A DNA stretch of 32,457 nt from a virus. Below are positions 13,414-21,509 of the stretch, piece by piece. How positions within the stretch are numbered: the stretch's first letter is position 1; the number at the start of each line of letters is the position of its first letter. Below the pieces are notes generated by a model. That model saw only the letters and a list, made by a program, of their open reading frames with translations. It made no database searches and was not told where the DNA came from. The translations under genes were made by a program, and so were the position numbers. The stretch covers positions 1-32,457 of the IMG/VR virus record IMGVR_UViG_3300025655_000163; one strand, 5' to 3'.

Positions 13414-13859
13414 TGAAAAAGGTAATCGACGGAAAGTACTACCTGTACTCTAAAGACGGTTCCAAAAAGCTCGGCGGACCATACGACACCGAAGACGAAG
13501 TATGGAAGCGCGAGCGTCAAGTGCAATATTTTAAACGACAAGGAAAAACAGCAATGTTACACGAACTTGGATTTCATAAAATGGCCAAGTTTGATTATCA
13601 TGACGTAGAGGACCATTTAGGTTTATATCTAGATGACAAAACAGAAGAATCCGTTAATCGAATGATTGGACAGCAAAAGGCAAAGCGTTGGGCGCTACGG
13701 CACCCCGTGGCCTCCTTGGGTGTTGGGTATGCTATTGCTAAAGAAAATGCCGTACACGAAATAACAAAGAATTTATTTCGTAAACATAAGAAACTTCAAG
13801 ACAAATCTTTATTGGCTCGAAAGCTTCGTATGTATGAAAATCCAGCGTATTATCGCTAA
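13413..13859 (+). CDS. Two-module protein with LGFHKMA motif
   Basis: 148 residues. Residues 1-45 form a small basic module (GKYYLYSKDG, KLGGPYDTEDEV, RERQVQYFKR) that resembles short phage domains I have seen at gene starts. A second module begins at M48 (MLHELGFHKMAKFDY), preceded by AAGGAAAAACAGCA in frame, just as in the gene before. The second module has a short hydrophobic stretch (VASLGVGYAIA) and a basic tail. Its ATG overlaps the previous stop (TAATG). The function is unknown. The shared boundary sequence shows these genes exchange modules. Confidence 0.6.
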   Translation: MKKVIDGKYYLYSKDGSKKLGGPYDTEDEVWKRERQVQYFKRQGKTAMLHELGFHKMAKFDYHDVEDHLGLYLDDKTEESVNRMIGQQKAKRWALRHPVASLGVGYAIAKENAVHEITKNLFRKHKKLQDKSLLARKLRMYENPAYYR

Positions 13860-13873
13860 TAAGCTTAAAAATT

Positions 13874-14851
13874 ATGCATAAACTACCATATGAAAATTTA
13901 GTTAAGTCAATGATGTTTCGTAAGGAGCAACCACATGATATAGTTGTTCACTTGCGTGAGTTAGATTTATCTATACCAACTAATATTATTGATTTATGTA
14001 AGGATTTATATAGTTACTTAGAGAAACAATATCCTGATTATTTCCGTTATGGTAGAAAAAATACACCAGAGTCTGATCATCTTTTATCAGAAGGTATATA
14101 CGGGCTATATCATGCCCACTATGATCTTCCTTACGACCCAGAATTAAGGTATCAGTTAACCGGATATGACGGTGCTATTCGTATTTTGGAAGATCCCAAG
14201 ATGCGCAGAGCAGTGCAATCAATGGCATTAGCTCGCGTAACAGATGAAGACATTGAGCTTATGCTTAATGCAAGATATGATTTAAATTATGGGCCTGACG
14301 ATATTATATTTTATCTACAACACTTCTTTAATGTCAAGAATTGGCGTACGCCACATTTAAAAGACTTAGTAGATGCCGAGGTAGATGAAAGCTTTAAATC
14401 TATGTATATGTTAGCGTTGAAGGGCGACAAAGGCTATCTACTTTGGAAGTTAGGCCTATCGCCAAATCGCTCATATCAAGAGATGCTCCAGGACATGATG
14501 AATGATGCGTTTTATTTATTTAAAGAAAACTCAAAGTCTGGTAAAGCTGACCACGACTTAGCCTATAAGTGGTCACAGGTAGCACTAAAAACTGCGGAAA
14601 AACTAGAGAGGAGTGAAAAAGAAGAAACTGATTCTCAGCAGCTTTTCCACAGCATAGAGTTTAATATCACGGCACCTAATACTCCGAAGGCCGTTATTAG
14701 TGCTGAGGAGCTCGGCGAAGACTTGCCAGAGTTCAAAATGAAGTCGAAGACGCCCGAAAATGTAATCCCAAAAGTAGATCCGCAAAAGGTGGAAGAGGGC
14801 AAGACAAAAATAAAAGGCTTTAATAGATCGACAAGAGAATCTAAAAGATGA
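13874..14851 (+). CDS. Unknown helical protein
   Basis: 325 residues without a signal peptide. The N-terminal 240 residues are helical; a segment VTDEDIELMLNARYDLNYGP looks like a helix-turn-helix that could bind DNA, which would suit a small-terminase or DNA-recognition role before the PE-ligase and terminase genes. That is weak inference. The C-terminal 80 residues are acidic then basic and look disordered (GEDLPEFKMKSKTPENVIPK). There is no LGFHK motif. The stop overlaps the next ATG (ATGA). No Shine-Dalgarno is obvious. Confidence 0.6.
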   Translation: MHKLPYENLVKSMMFRKEQPHDIVVHLRELDLSIPTNIIDLCKDLYSYLEKQYPDYFRYGRKNTPESDHLLSEGIYGLYHAHYDLPYDPELRYQLTGYDGAIRILEDPKMRRAVQSMALARVTDEDIELMLNARYDLNYGPDDIIFYLQHFFNVKNWRTPHLKDLVDAEVDESFKSMYMLALKGDKGYLLWKLGLSPNRSYQEMLQDMMNDAFYLFKENSKSGKADHDLAYKWSQVALKTAEKLERSEKEETDSQQLFHSIEFNITAPNTPKAVISAEELGEDLPEFKMKSKTPENVIPKVDPQKVEEGKTKIKGFNRSTRESKR

Positions 14852-16218
14852 TTCTTGGAATACCAGATAAGAATAGAATTTCTGAATTACCTACTGTAAC
14901 AAAACCACAGGCTTGGAAGTTTGTAATACATGAGCATCACGCAGATAGGGCGGGGCTGCATTACGACTTTCGCATGGTGGACCCATCAACTAGAATAGCG
15001 CATTCCTGGGCGGTGCGCAACTTACCATTATCGGCTGGACAAAAGACGCTTGCCGTGCAGCAACCAGACCATACTGAGGAGTATACCAACTTCGAGGGAG
15101 TTATAGAAGATGGGTATGGAAAAGGTAAGGTAAAGATATATAAATCTGGTACTGCCGAGGTGATTAAATCAGACGGGACCCATTTTCGATTTAATATATA
15201 TGATGGCACTAAAACTGTAAGGCTTTCTTTAATAAATACCGGTGGAACTAATTGGTTGTTTTTTAATCATACTTCCACCGAGCAATCAAAGCCACACATA
15301 CCGCGGTCCAAGCCGTCATTTAAATCTGTTGAGACACAAGATATAAATGTAGATAATGCTAATCAAGTATTGGCGCCAAAAATAGATGGCGCAGCTAATA
15401 TATTTGATTTAAGGGGAGAAAAGGGCGTAGATGTTTATTCGTATCGCCCATCTAAAAAGTCACATGAGCTTATAGACCATACTTACAGAATACAGGCAAA
15501 CAAGATAAAGCTCCCCAAAGACTTAAAAAACACCGTGCTTATGGGAGAGGTCTACGCAAGAGACCCCCAAGGAAGGGCCTTACCACCACAGGATACAACC
15601 GGAGCGTTAGTATCAAATGTTTGGAAGGCTCGAGATAAGGTACCCGGATTTGGCATAGCTCTTTATGACGTACTCAGGTACAAGGGCAAACCCTATAATA
15701 ACATGCCTTATTCAGACAAATTGAATATACTTCAAGATATATCCGCTAGAGTACCCCAGTTAAGCACACCACCGTTTGCCTGGACACCTGAGGAAAAAGA
15801 AGATCTCATTTCCAGGGTATCTTTCAAGCAACACCCCCTAACAGAAGAGGGGTTCGTGTTGTATAATTTAGATGAATCAGTGCCAATTAAAGCCAAGTTC
15901 AAAGAAGATTACGATGTTTACATCAGGGAAATACATTTGGGGCAAGGGAAGCATTCCAACCGAATGGGTTTTATCAGGTATTCGTATACCCCAAGGGGTC
16001 CCATTATCGGCCAGGTTGGAGGTGGTTTCTCAGATGCGCTTCGAGAAGCAATGGCCGTTGACCCAGACTCATATATCGGTAAGCCCATTAGAGTGTACGC
16101 CCTAGGTAAAACAGCAGGAGGAGCATTAAAGGTGCCACAATTCAAAGATTTTAGAACAGCTGAGATGTTTCCAAAAACGGCAGGTCTTGTAAATTTAGGA
16201 TTTCGTAAAAAGGAGTAG
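14848..16218 (+). CDS. LigD-like 3'-phosphoesterase / ATP-dependent DNA ligase
   Basis: 456 residues. The N-terminal PE domain of LigD (24-140) shows FVIHEHHADRAGLHYDFR (H30, H31, H38, D40, R42), HSWAVRNLP, DHTEEY (H75) and FEGVIEDGYGKGKV. It trims 3'-phosphate or ribonucleotide ends. An adenylating ligase domain follows, with nucleotidyl lysine K178 in APKIDGAA (motif I, KxDG, but Ala where Arg is usual), LMGEVYAR (motif III), EEGFVLYN (IV) and IKAKFKED (V). A short OB-type region (370-430) follows. No polymerase domain is present. The C-terminus is TAGLVNLGFRKKE, similar to the LGFHK motif, and its codons also hold the AAGGAG of the next gene. It may repair genome ends or nicks during packaging or after injection (inference). 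Confidence 0.85.
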   Translation: MILGIPDKNRISELPTVTKPQAWKFVIHEHHADRAGLHYDFRMVDPSTRIAHSWAVRNLPLSAGQKTLAVQQPDHTEEYTNFEGVIEDGYGKGKVKIYKSGTAEVIKSDGTHFRFNIYDGTKTVRLSLINTGGTNWLFFNHTSTEQSKPHIPRSKPSFKSVETQDINVDNANQVLAPKIDGAANIFDLRGEKGVDVYSYRPSKKSHELIDHTYRIQANKIKLPKDLKNTVLMGEVYARDPQGRALPPQDTTGALVSNVWKARDKVPGFGIALYDVLRYKGKPYNNMPYSDKLNILQDISARVPQLSTPPFAWTPEEKEDLISRVSFKQHPLTEEGFVLYNLDESVPIKAKFKEDYDVYIREIHLGQGKHSNRMGFIRYSYTPRGPIIGQVGGGFSDALREAMAVDPDSYIGKPIRVYALGKTAGGALKVPQFKDFRTAEMFPKTAGLVNLGFRKKE

Positions 16219-16220
16219 AA

Positions 16221-17258
16221 ATGTTGCCATTTCATAAATCGGCGGCCAAAGATTCTAGTTTAATTAAGGATTTTTTAGCAGGCGTAGAGCCCACAGGTGT
16301 ATACACTTTTGAGCATGCTCGCACCAATAAAAAGAATCACGGACTACACAAAGCAATGGGCGATGTTGGCGGATTTTTAGGCGGGGCAGCTATATCTACT
16401 GCTTTGGGGGCAGCGGGTACATATGGTATTGGTAAACTAATGGGAAAATCTACTTTGGGTAAATATTTAGTAGAAGGCGCAAAAGATCAAATGTTATTAT
16501 TTGCTCCGCATAAAGCTGCTAGACATATAAAAAATTTACCCAGAGCCACTAAAGTTATGCACCAAGCCGATGGGATGAATCAGGCCCTGAATTCTGTCCA
16601 TAGAGGTAATAATTATAATCAAAAAGCGATTAAAGGCGTTCTTGGCAAAGCCAATACATACGTAGAAGAAGCCGCCTCCTATGCAAAGAGTACAGGAGAC
16701 GAGGCGTCTGATACTTTTAGAAAAGGATTGGCTATTACTGGAGGAGCAGCAGCCGGGGTTCTGGGTGGCGGACTAAATGCTCTATCAGCACATGCACAGT
16801 ATAATGCTGGGTTAAAACAAAATATTTATAAGAAGAAGCTTAACAAGACTTCTAGTTTGAGTTCTTTGCAATTTCACAAATCAGCAGAACGTAACGAAGC
16901 GCTAAATGCGGCAGCAGTGGGAGCAGCGTCTGTAGGGATTGGGTTAGTACCATACTTGCGGGGGCCAGAAGCCCACTTAGCGGCTAAACTAGCCCCAAAA
17001 GGTAAAAAGAAAGACGCCTTTGCAAAATCATTATTGTATGGGTCAATTGGGGCCTCTCTACCATTTTTATATTATGGGGCTAAAAGATTAAAAAGCTTCC
17101 CTTTCCCCCAGAGAAGGTTTACTGACGTAACCAATAAAGCAAGAATAAAGCGGGCGCTTGAGGGAGTTGGTGCAGATGCTGCGAAGGCCTATTTTGGTGG
17201 AGCACTTACTGGTGGTGTAGGATCTAGTATTGGGTATTACCGTGCTGTAAATAAGTAA
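16221..17258 (+). CDS. Two-module Gly/Ala-rich protein with FHKSA motifs
   Basis: 345 residues. It starts MLPFHKSAAKD, and a second copy of the motif, LQFHKSA (216-222), begins a second module. Each module has Gly/Ala-rich hydrophobic stretches (GGFLGGAAISTALGAAGTYG, AAAGVLGGGLNALSA, AAAVGAASVGIGLVPYL, LLYGSIGASLPFLYYGA) alternating with basic helices. This pattern suits an ejected protein that forms a membrane channel, but no family is recognised. AAGGAG precedes the ATG and lies within the last codons of the ligase gene. It is immediately upstream of the terminase. Confidence 0.6.
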   Translation: MLPFHKSAAKDSSLIKDFLAGVEPTGVYTFEHARTNKKNHGLHKAMGDVGGFLGGAAISTALGAAGTYGIGKLMGKSTLGKYLVEGAKDQMLLFAPHKAARHIKNLPRATKVMHQADGMNQALNSVHRGNNYNQKAIKGVLGKANTYVEEAASYAKSTGDEASDTFRKGLAITGGAAAGVLGGGLNALSAHAQYNAGLKQNIYKKKLNKTSSLSSLQFHKSAERNEALNAAAVGAASVGIGLVPYLRGPEAHLAAKLAPKGKKKDAFAKSLLYGSIGASLPFLYYGAKRLKSFPFPQRRFTDVTNKARIKRALEGVGADAAKAYFGGALTGGVGSSIGYYRAVNK

Positions 17259-17290
17259 GACGCCTATTTATAGATAAGCCAAAGTAAAAT

Positions 17291-20071
17291 ATGAGTAAAA
17301 AAGTTGTAAATATATCAAGGTCTCAGCTATCTGAGTCCTTTTTTTATCTTGCTGGTCAGCCATTTTCATTGGCAGACTACCCACATATGAAACTTATTTA
17401 TGACATTACCCCAAAAAACTTGGTTCTCAAGTTCAGTCGTCAGTGTGTATATGATGACCAACCCATTCAGTTAGCTGATGGTAGAGAAGTATTAGCCAAA
17501 GATTTAAAAGTAGGTCAAGACATTATAGGGTTTAATACTAAAACTCTAAAAAATGAAATGACTAAAGTGGCTAATGTTTGGGATAATGGAGTAACTGATA
17601 TTTATGAGATTTGTACACGCACAGGCCGTAAAGCAATAGTTACTGATAATCACCCTTTTTGGAAAGTAAGCGGTTGGTGTGAAGCTCAAGATTTAAGAGA
17701 GGGGGATTTAATCGCTCTTTCTAACGATAATAGCTGCGCACTAAGGACAGACAAAATAGTAGAAGATAGTCACTATAAAATAGTGGCCTACTTACTGGCT
17801 GAGGGCTCAACTTCTACAAGAAGTATTGGCTTTACATCTTCAGATGAGGGATGCGTAGCTGAGCTACAGGAATCGTTAACTCAGATAGATAATAGATTAA
17901 CTCTAAAAGCCTTACCTCAAGATAAACATAGATACCAATATCGTATTACTGGGGATGGTGTTGGCAGACCTTCTATTTTCAAACCTTATTTAGTTGAGTG
18001 GGGTCTGTGGGGTAAAAATTCTCAAACTAAAGAACATCCTGATTTTGTTTGGGATCTTACTAAAGAGCAGATCCAGGATTATTTGAGAATTTGGTGGGAT
18101 ACTGACGGGTTTGTGTCGAGACACAAGAATGGGCATTATTATCCCGGTATTTCTCTTATCTCCGAGAATTTAGTAAAAGGCATACAAACGCTTTTACTGA
18201 AGATCGGTATTCATACAACTATTCATGAACAAGTGCCTAAAGTGTATAAAGGTACTAATAAAGTTGTATATAGATTATTTATAGAAGGAAATAAATCAAA
18301 GAAGCGGTTCTTTGAGCTAATTAAAACCAAAAAGAATCCTAAGAACCCTGAATTTAAAGAAGAGAGAAATCAACAATTAGTAGTGGATGCCCAGTATGTA
18401 AATACTATCCTCAAGAAGATACCAAAAAGAAAAAATAGTTTATTATATACTCGGAAGAGTAAGGGAGTATGTTTATCAAGGCTTACCAAAATAAACGAAA
18501 TTATACAAAATAATGATTTAGATTTAATTTTAAATTCTGATATTTATTTTGATAAAGTTACTAAAGTAACTCATTTAGGTAAATTATCTTCCACAAGCAT
18601 AGAAATATCTAAAACACATACTTTTCATATAGATGGTTTAGTGGTAAAAAATACAGCAAAAAGTACTACTATGGCTAATCTCATGGTAGCGGATGCTATT
18701 ATGAGATCTAAGAATCCCAAGGCAGGCGGGTCAGGGGGATTTCAGCAGATGTACGTTTCTCCTACCGTAGATCAGACAAAGATCTTTTCTCATGACCGCG
18801 TTAGTCCGGTGATTGAGGGGTCACCGCTGGTAAAGAAACACTTCTTGGATAGCAAGCAGGTTCAGAACGTATTTATGAAACAATTACGTAATGGATCAAA
18901 AATGTATCTAAGATATGCTTTACTTAATGCAGATAGGTTACGGGGCTACTCGGTAGACAAGATCTATTATGACGAGGCCCAGGATCTGTATGAACATATT
19001 ATGCCTGTTGCAGACCAGGCTATGTCTCGTTCCTATTACAAAGAGCGTGTATTCTCTGGTACACCAAAGCTTACACAAGGTACCTTGGCTAACTTATGGT
19101 ACCGCTCTAGTATGAATGAGTTCATGTTACGTTGCAATGGTTGCAATAAGTGGAATATTTTAGATGAAAAAAATATAGGCAAAAAAGGTCTAATATGTAA
19201 ACACTGCGGTAAAGGGCTAGACCCACGTAACGGTCAATGGGTTAGTACTGCACCTAGCGAAAATGATAAGTATTCCTCTGTAGGATTTCGTGTATGTGCA
19301 CTTCATTTTTATGGAGCGCCGTGGGTTGATTGGCATGATGATATTCTACTTAAGTATGAGACAGAAGCCCCCAACTTGTTTTTTAATGAAACATTAGGGT
19401 TAGAGTATGATGATGGTGTTAATCCAATTACAGAGGACGACATCAGAAACTCTTGTACTGGTGGCCCTATGCTTACAAAACCTGATGATTTTACTAGAGC
19501 TAATGCAACTGTAATAGGTATAGACTATGGACCGATTAATTCAAATGATTCTTATACTGTAATAACAGTGATGCAGAAAGTTGGTACTAAGATAAGAATT
19601 TTAGCTGCAAAAAGATATGAAGGCCGAGAAGCAGACTTTGCACATATTCATAAAGATATTGTAGAACAATTTAATCACTGGAGAGCGGTAGCTATAGGGG
19701 CTGATCATGGAATGGGCGAAGCATCTAATTCAGAGCTCCGACATACTTTGGGCCCGCATAGGGTACTTGCATTTCAACACCAGGCAAATCAGAAAGAAGA
19801 GCTAAAGTGGAACTCAAAAATGAATGCCTACTGTTTAGCGAGAACACAGATTATGACTAGATTTTTCTCTGATATTAAAAAAGGCAAGTTTATCTTTCCG
19901 CAGTGGGAGGACTGGGCACCGTTTGCTAAAGATTTATTAGCACCGGTCATTGACTATGATAAAGATAAAACAAAAATGTTTTATGTTAATTCAAAGCCAG
20001 ATGATATATTTCATGCTATAATTTATGGGGCAACTGCACTAGAGCTAATGGATGGGCTAATCACATGGTAA
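17291..20071 (+). CDS. terL: Terminase large subunit interrupted by an intein
   Basis: 926 residues as translated, 523 after removing the intein (52-454). The joined extein reads KFSRQ-TAKSTTMA, a Walker A of the (S)RQxxKST type. Walker B is IYYDEAQD (558-565). A zinc knuckle uses C615, C618, C636 and C639. The nuclease part shows VIGIDYGPIN, AIGADHGMGE and a late Asp in KPDDIFHAI. It is the packaging motor and genome-cutting enzyme. It follows the virion operon genes without an obvious promoter. Its stop overlaps the next ATG by seven bases (ATGGTAA). Confidence 0.93.
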   Translation: MSKKVVNISRSQLSESFFYLAGQPFSLADYPHMKLIYDITPKNLVLKFSRQCVYDDQPIQLADGREVLAKDLKVGQDIIGFNTKTLKNEMTKVANVWDNGVTDIYEICTRTGRKAIVTDNHPFWKVSGWCEAQDLREGDLIALSNDNSCALRTDKIVEDSHYKIVAYLLAEGSTSTRSIGFTSSDEGCVAELQESLTQIDNRLTLKALPQDKHRYQYRITGDGVGRPSIFKPYLVEWGLWGKNSQTKEHPDFVWDLTKEQIQDYLRIWWDTDGFVSRHKNGHYYPGISLISENLVKGIQTLLLKIGIHTTIHEQVPKVYKGTNKVVYRLFIEGNKSKKRFFELIKTKKNPKNPEFKEERNQQLVVDAQYVNTILKKIPKRKNSLLYTRKSKGVCLSRLTKINEIIQNNDLDLILNSDIYFDKVTKVTHLGKLSSTSIEISKTHTFHIDGLVVKNTAKSTTMANLMVADAIMRSKNPKAGGSGGFQQMYVSPTVDQTKIFSHDRVSPVIEGSPLVKKHFLDSKQVQNVFMKQLRNGSKMYLRYALLNADRLRGYSVDKIYYDEAQDLYEHIMPVADQAMSRSYYKERVFSGTPKLTQGTLANLWYRSSMNEFMLRCNGCNKWNILDEKNIGKKGLICKHCGKGLDPRNGQWVSTAPSENDKYSSVGFRVCALHFYGAPWVDWHDDILLKYETEAPNLFFNETLGLEYDDGVNPITEDDIRNSCTGGPMLTKPDDFTRANATVIGIDYGPINSNDSYTVITVMQKVGTKIRILAAKRYEGREADFAHIHKDIVEQFNHWRAVAIGADHGMGEASNSELRHTLGPHRVLAFQHQANQKEELKWNSKMNAYCLARTQIMTRFFSDIKKGKFIFPQWEDWAPFAKDLLAPVIDYDKDKTKMFYVNSKPDDIFHAIIYGATALELMDGLITW
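17444..18652 (+). mobile_element. Intein with LAGLIDADG homing endonuclease
   Basis: 403 residues in frame within terL. It begins with Cys (CVYDDQPIQLADG, block A), has a block B TDNH (intein residues 67-70), two dodecapeptide-type motifs (YLLAEGS, intein 116-122, and IWWDTDGFVS) and ends THTFHIDGLVVKN before Thr. The penultimate residue is Lys, not the usual His; the +1 residue is Thr. It interrupts Walker A, so uninfected or unspliced product would be inactive. Homing through the endonuclease is expected from the family. Confidence 0.92.
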
Positions 20072-21453
20072 CTACTGAACTTAAAGATCACCAAAAAAGA
20101 ATCAAGGAACGCTTAAAACGCAATAGAGGAGTAATAGCAGCTCACGGGCTCGGCTCCGGTAAAACATTATCTGCTATTAGTACTATTGATATTTCGTCCC
20201 CTACGTATATTATTACTCCGGCATCATTACAAGAGAATTTCAAGAAAGAGGTTAGTAAGCACTCCGGTATTCCAATAGACCGCCTCAAGGTTGTATCCTA
20301 TGAGAAGTTTCTTAGGGATCCATATATTGAACCGGGATCACAAGTAATTTTAGATGAAGCTCATAGATTACGAAACACTGATACTAAGACATATCAAACT
20401 ATACGTGATGCGGTAAAAAATTCCTCTTCACGCCTGTTATTAACTGGCACGCCCATTTACAATAACCCGTCCGATATCGCTGCTTTAGTAAACGTAGCAG
20501 CTAACAGCGTAGTGCTGCCAAACAATCCAACGGAGTTCAAGAAGCGTTATATACAGGAGAGTCAGGTCAGTCCGGGTTTTTGGAAATCTATGATTGGTGT
20601 AAAACCCGGCGTAGCTTACCGCATGAAGAACAGAACTGATTTTAGTAATAAAGTTAGCCCATACGTGGATAAGTATATTCCGGACAATAAAGAGGATTAT
20701 CCTGAGTTACAGAGAAAAGTGGTCAAGCATTTGATGACTAAGCCTGAACTTAATGTATATAATTACACTATGGGTAAGGCCCCGTTATCCACAAGGCTAA
20801 AGGTAAGATTTAATTTACCTCCAAGCAAGAGTGAAGCCCAGAACATGAACGCGTTTTTGTCGGCGGCTCGTCAGGCCTCTAATACATCTAACCCCTTTGG
20901 GCAGAGTGATCCGGACGCGCCAAAGATTAAAGCAATAGCAGATAATCTACAACAAAGACTTAATAAAAATCCTGAGTTTCGGGGACTTGTATACTCTAAC
21001 TATTTGGAGGCAGGAGTTGAGCCTGTTTCCCAAGAATTGGCACGTAGAAATATTCCCCATGCAACTTTCACTGGGAAACTGTCTAAGAATCAAAAGGAAG
21101 AGCTGGTCAAAAATTATAATGCCGGAAAAACTCCTGTACTTCTAGTTTCTAGTGCGGGCGGAGAAGGCCTTGATCTTAAAGGTACACGCGCCGTGCATAT
21201 TATGGAGCCACACTGGAATAATGAAAAAATAAAACAGGTTATAGGAAGATCTGCTAGGTATCAATCACACTCACATTTGCCCAAAGAACAACGATTAGTG
21301 GATGTTTATTTTCATCAGGCCAAATTACCACAAGGTAAATTATCTAAAATGTTAAAATTAAAAAGAGCAACTTCTACCGATGAGTACATATCCTCAAGAG
21401 CAACTGATAAAGAAAACTTAATGAAAGAGTTCCTATCAGCTATAAAAGCTTGA
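20065..21453 (+). CDS. SNF2-type superfamily 2 helicase
   Basis: 462 residues. Motif I is GLGSGKT (28-34), motif II is LDEAH (96-100) and motif III is LLLTGTPIYN (124-133). In the C-terminal lobe VYSNYLEAGV, VLLVSSAGGEGLDLKG and VIGRSARYQ correspond to motifs IV, V and VI. It is a single compact helicase/translocase with no extra domain. Such enzymes move along double-stranded DNA and remodel bound proteins. It lies between terL and the head genes, which is an unusual place. Its start overlaps the terL stop by seven bases, so the two are translationally linked. Confidence 0.9.
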   Translation: MVTTELKDHQKRIKERLKRNRGVIAAHGLGSGKTLSAISTIDISSPTYIITPASLQENFKKEVSKHSGIPIDRLKVVSYEKFLRDPYIEPGSQVILDEAHRLRNTDTKTYQTIRDAVKNSSSRLLLTGTPIYNNPSDIAALVNVAANSVVLPNNPTEFKKRYIQESQVSPGFWKSMIGVKPGVAYRMKNRTDFSNKVSPYVDKYIPDNKEDYPELQRKVVKHLMTKPELNVYNYTMGKAPLSTRLKVRFNLPPSKSEAQNMNAFLSAARQASNTSNPFGQSDPDAPKIKAIADNLQQRLNKNPEFRGLVYSNYLEAGVEPVSQELARRNIPHATFTGKLSKNQKEELVKNYNAGKTPVLLVSSAGGEGLDLKGTRAVHIMEPHWNNEKIKQVIGRSARYQSHSHLPKEQRLVDVYFHQAKLPQGKLSKMLKLKRATSTDEYISSRATDKENLMKEFLSAIKA

Positions 21454-21478
21454 CTTTTTATATTTACTTTATTATACT
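21450..21478 (+). promoter_or_regulatory. Sigma70-type promoter before the head operon
   Basis: TTGACT (21450-21455), 17 bases and TATACT (21473-21478), between the helicase stop and the ATG at 21510. AAAGGAA follows as ribosome site. Confidence 0.75.
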
Positions 21479-21509
21479 GATTACAAGGATTAAACTATAA
21501 AGGAACACA

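Noticed and set aside
13874-14851. Small terminase subunit assignment
   Set aside because: The helix-turn-helix-like segment is weak and length and order do not prove it, so I left it as unknown.
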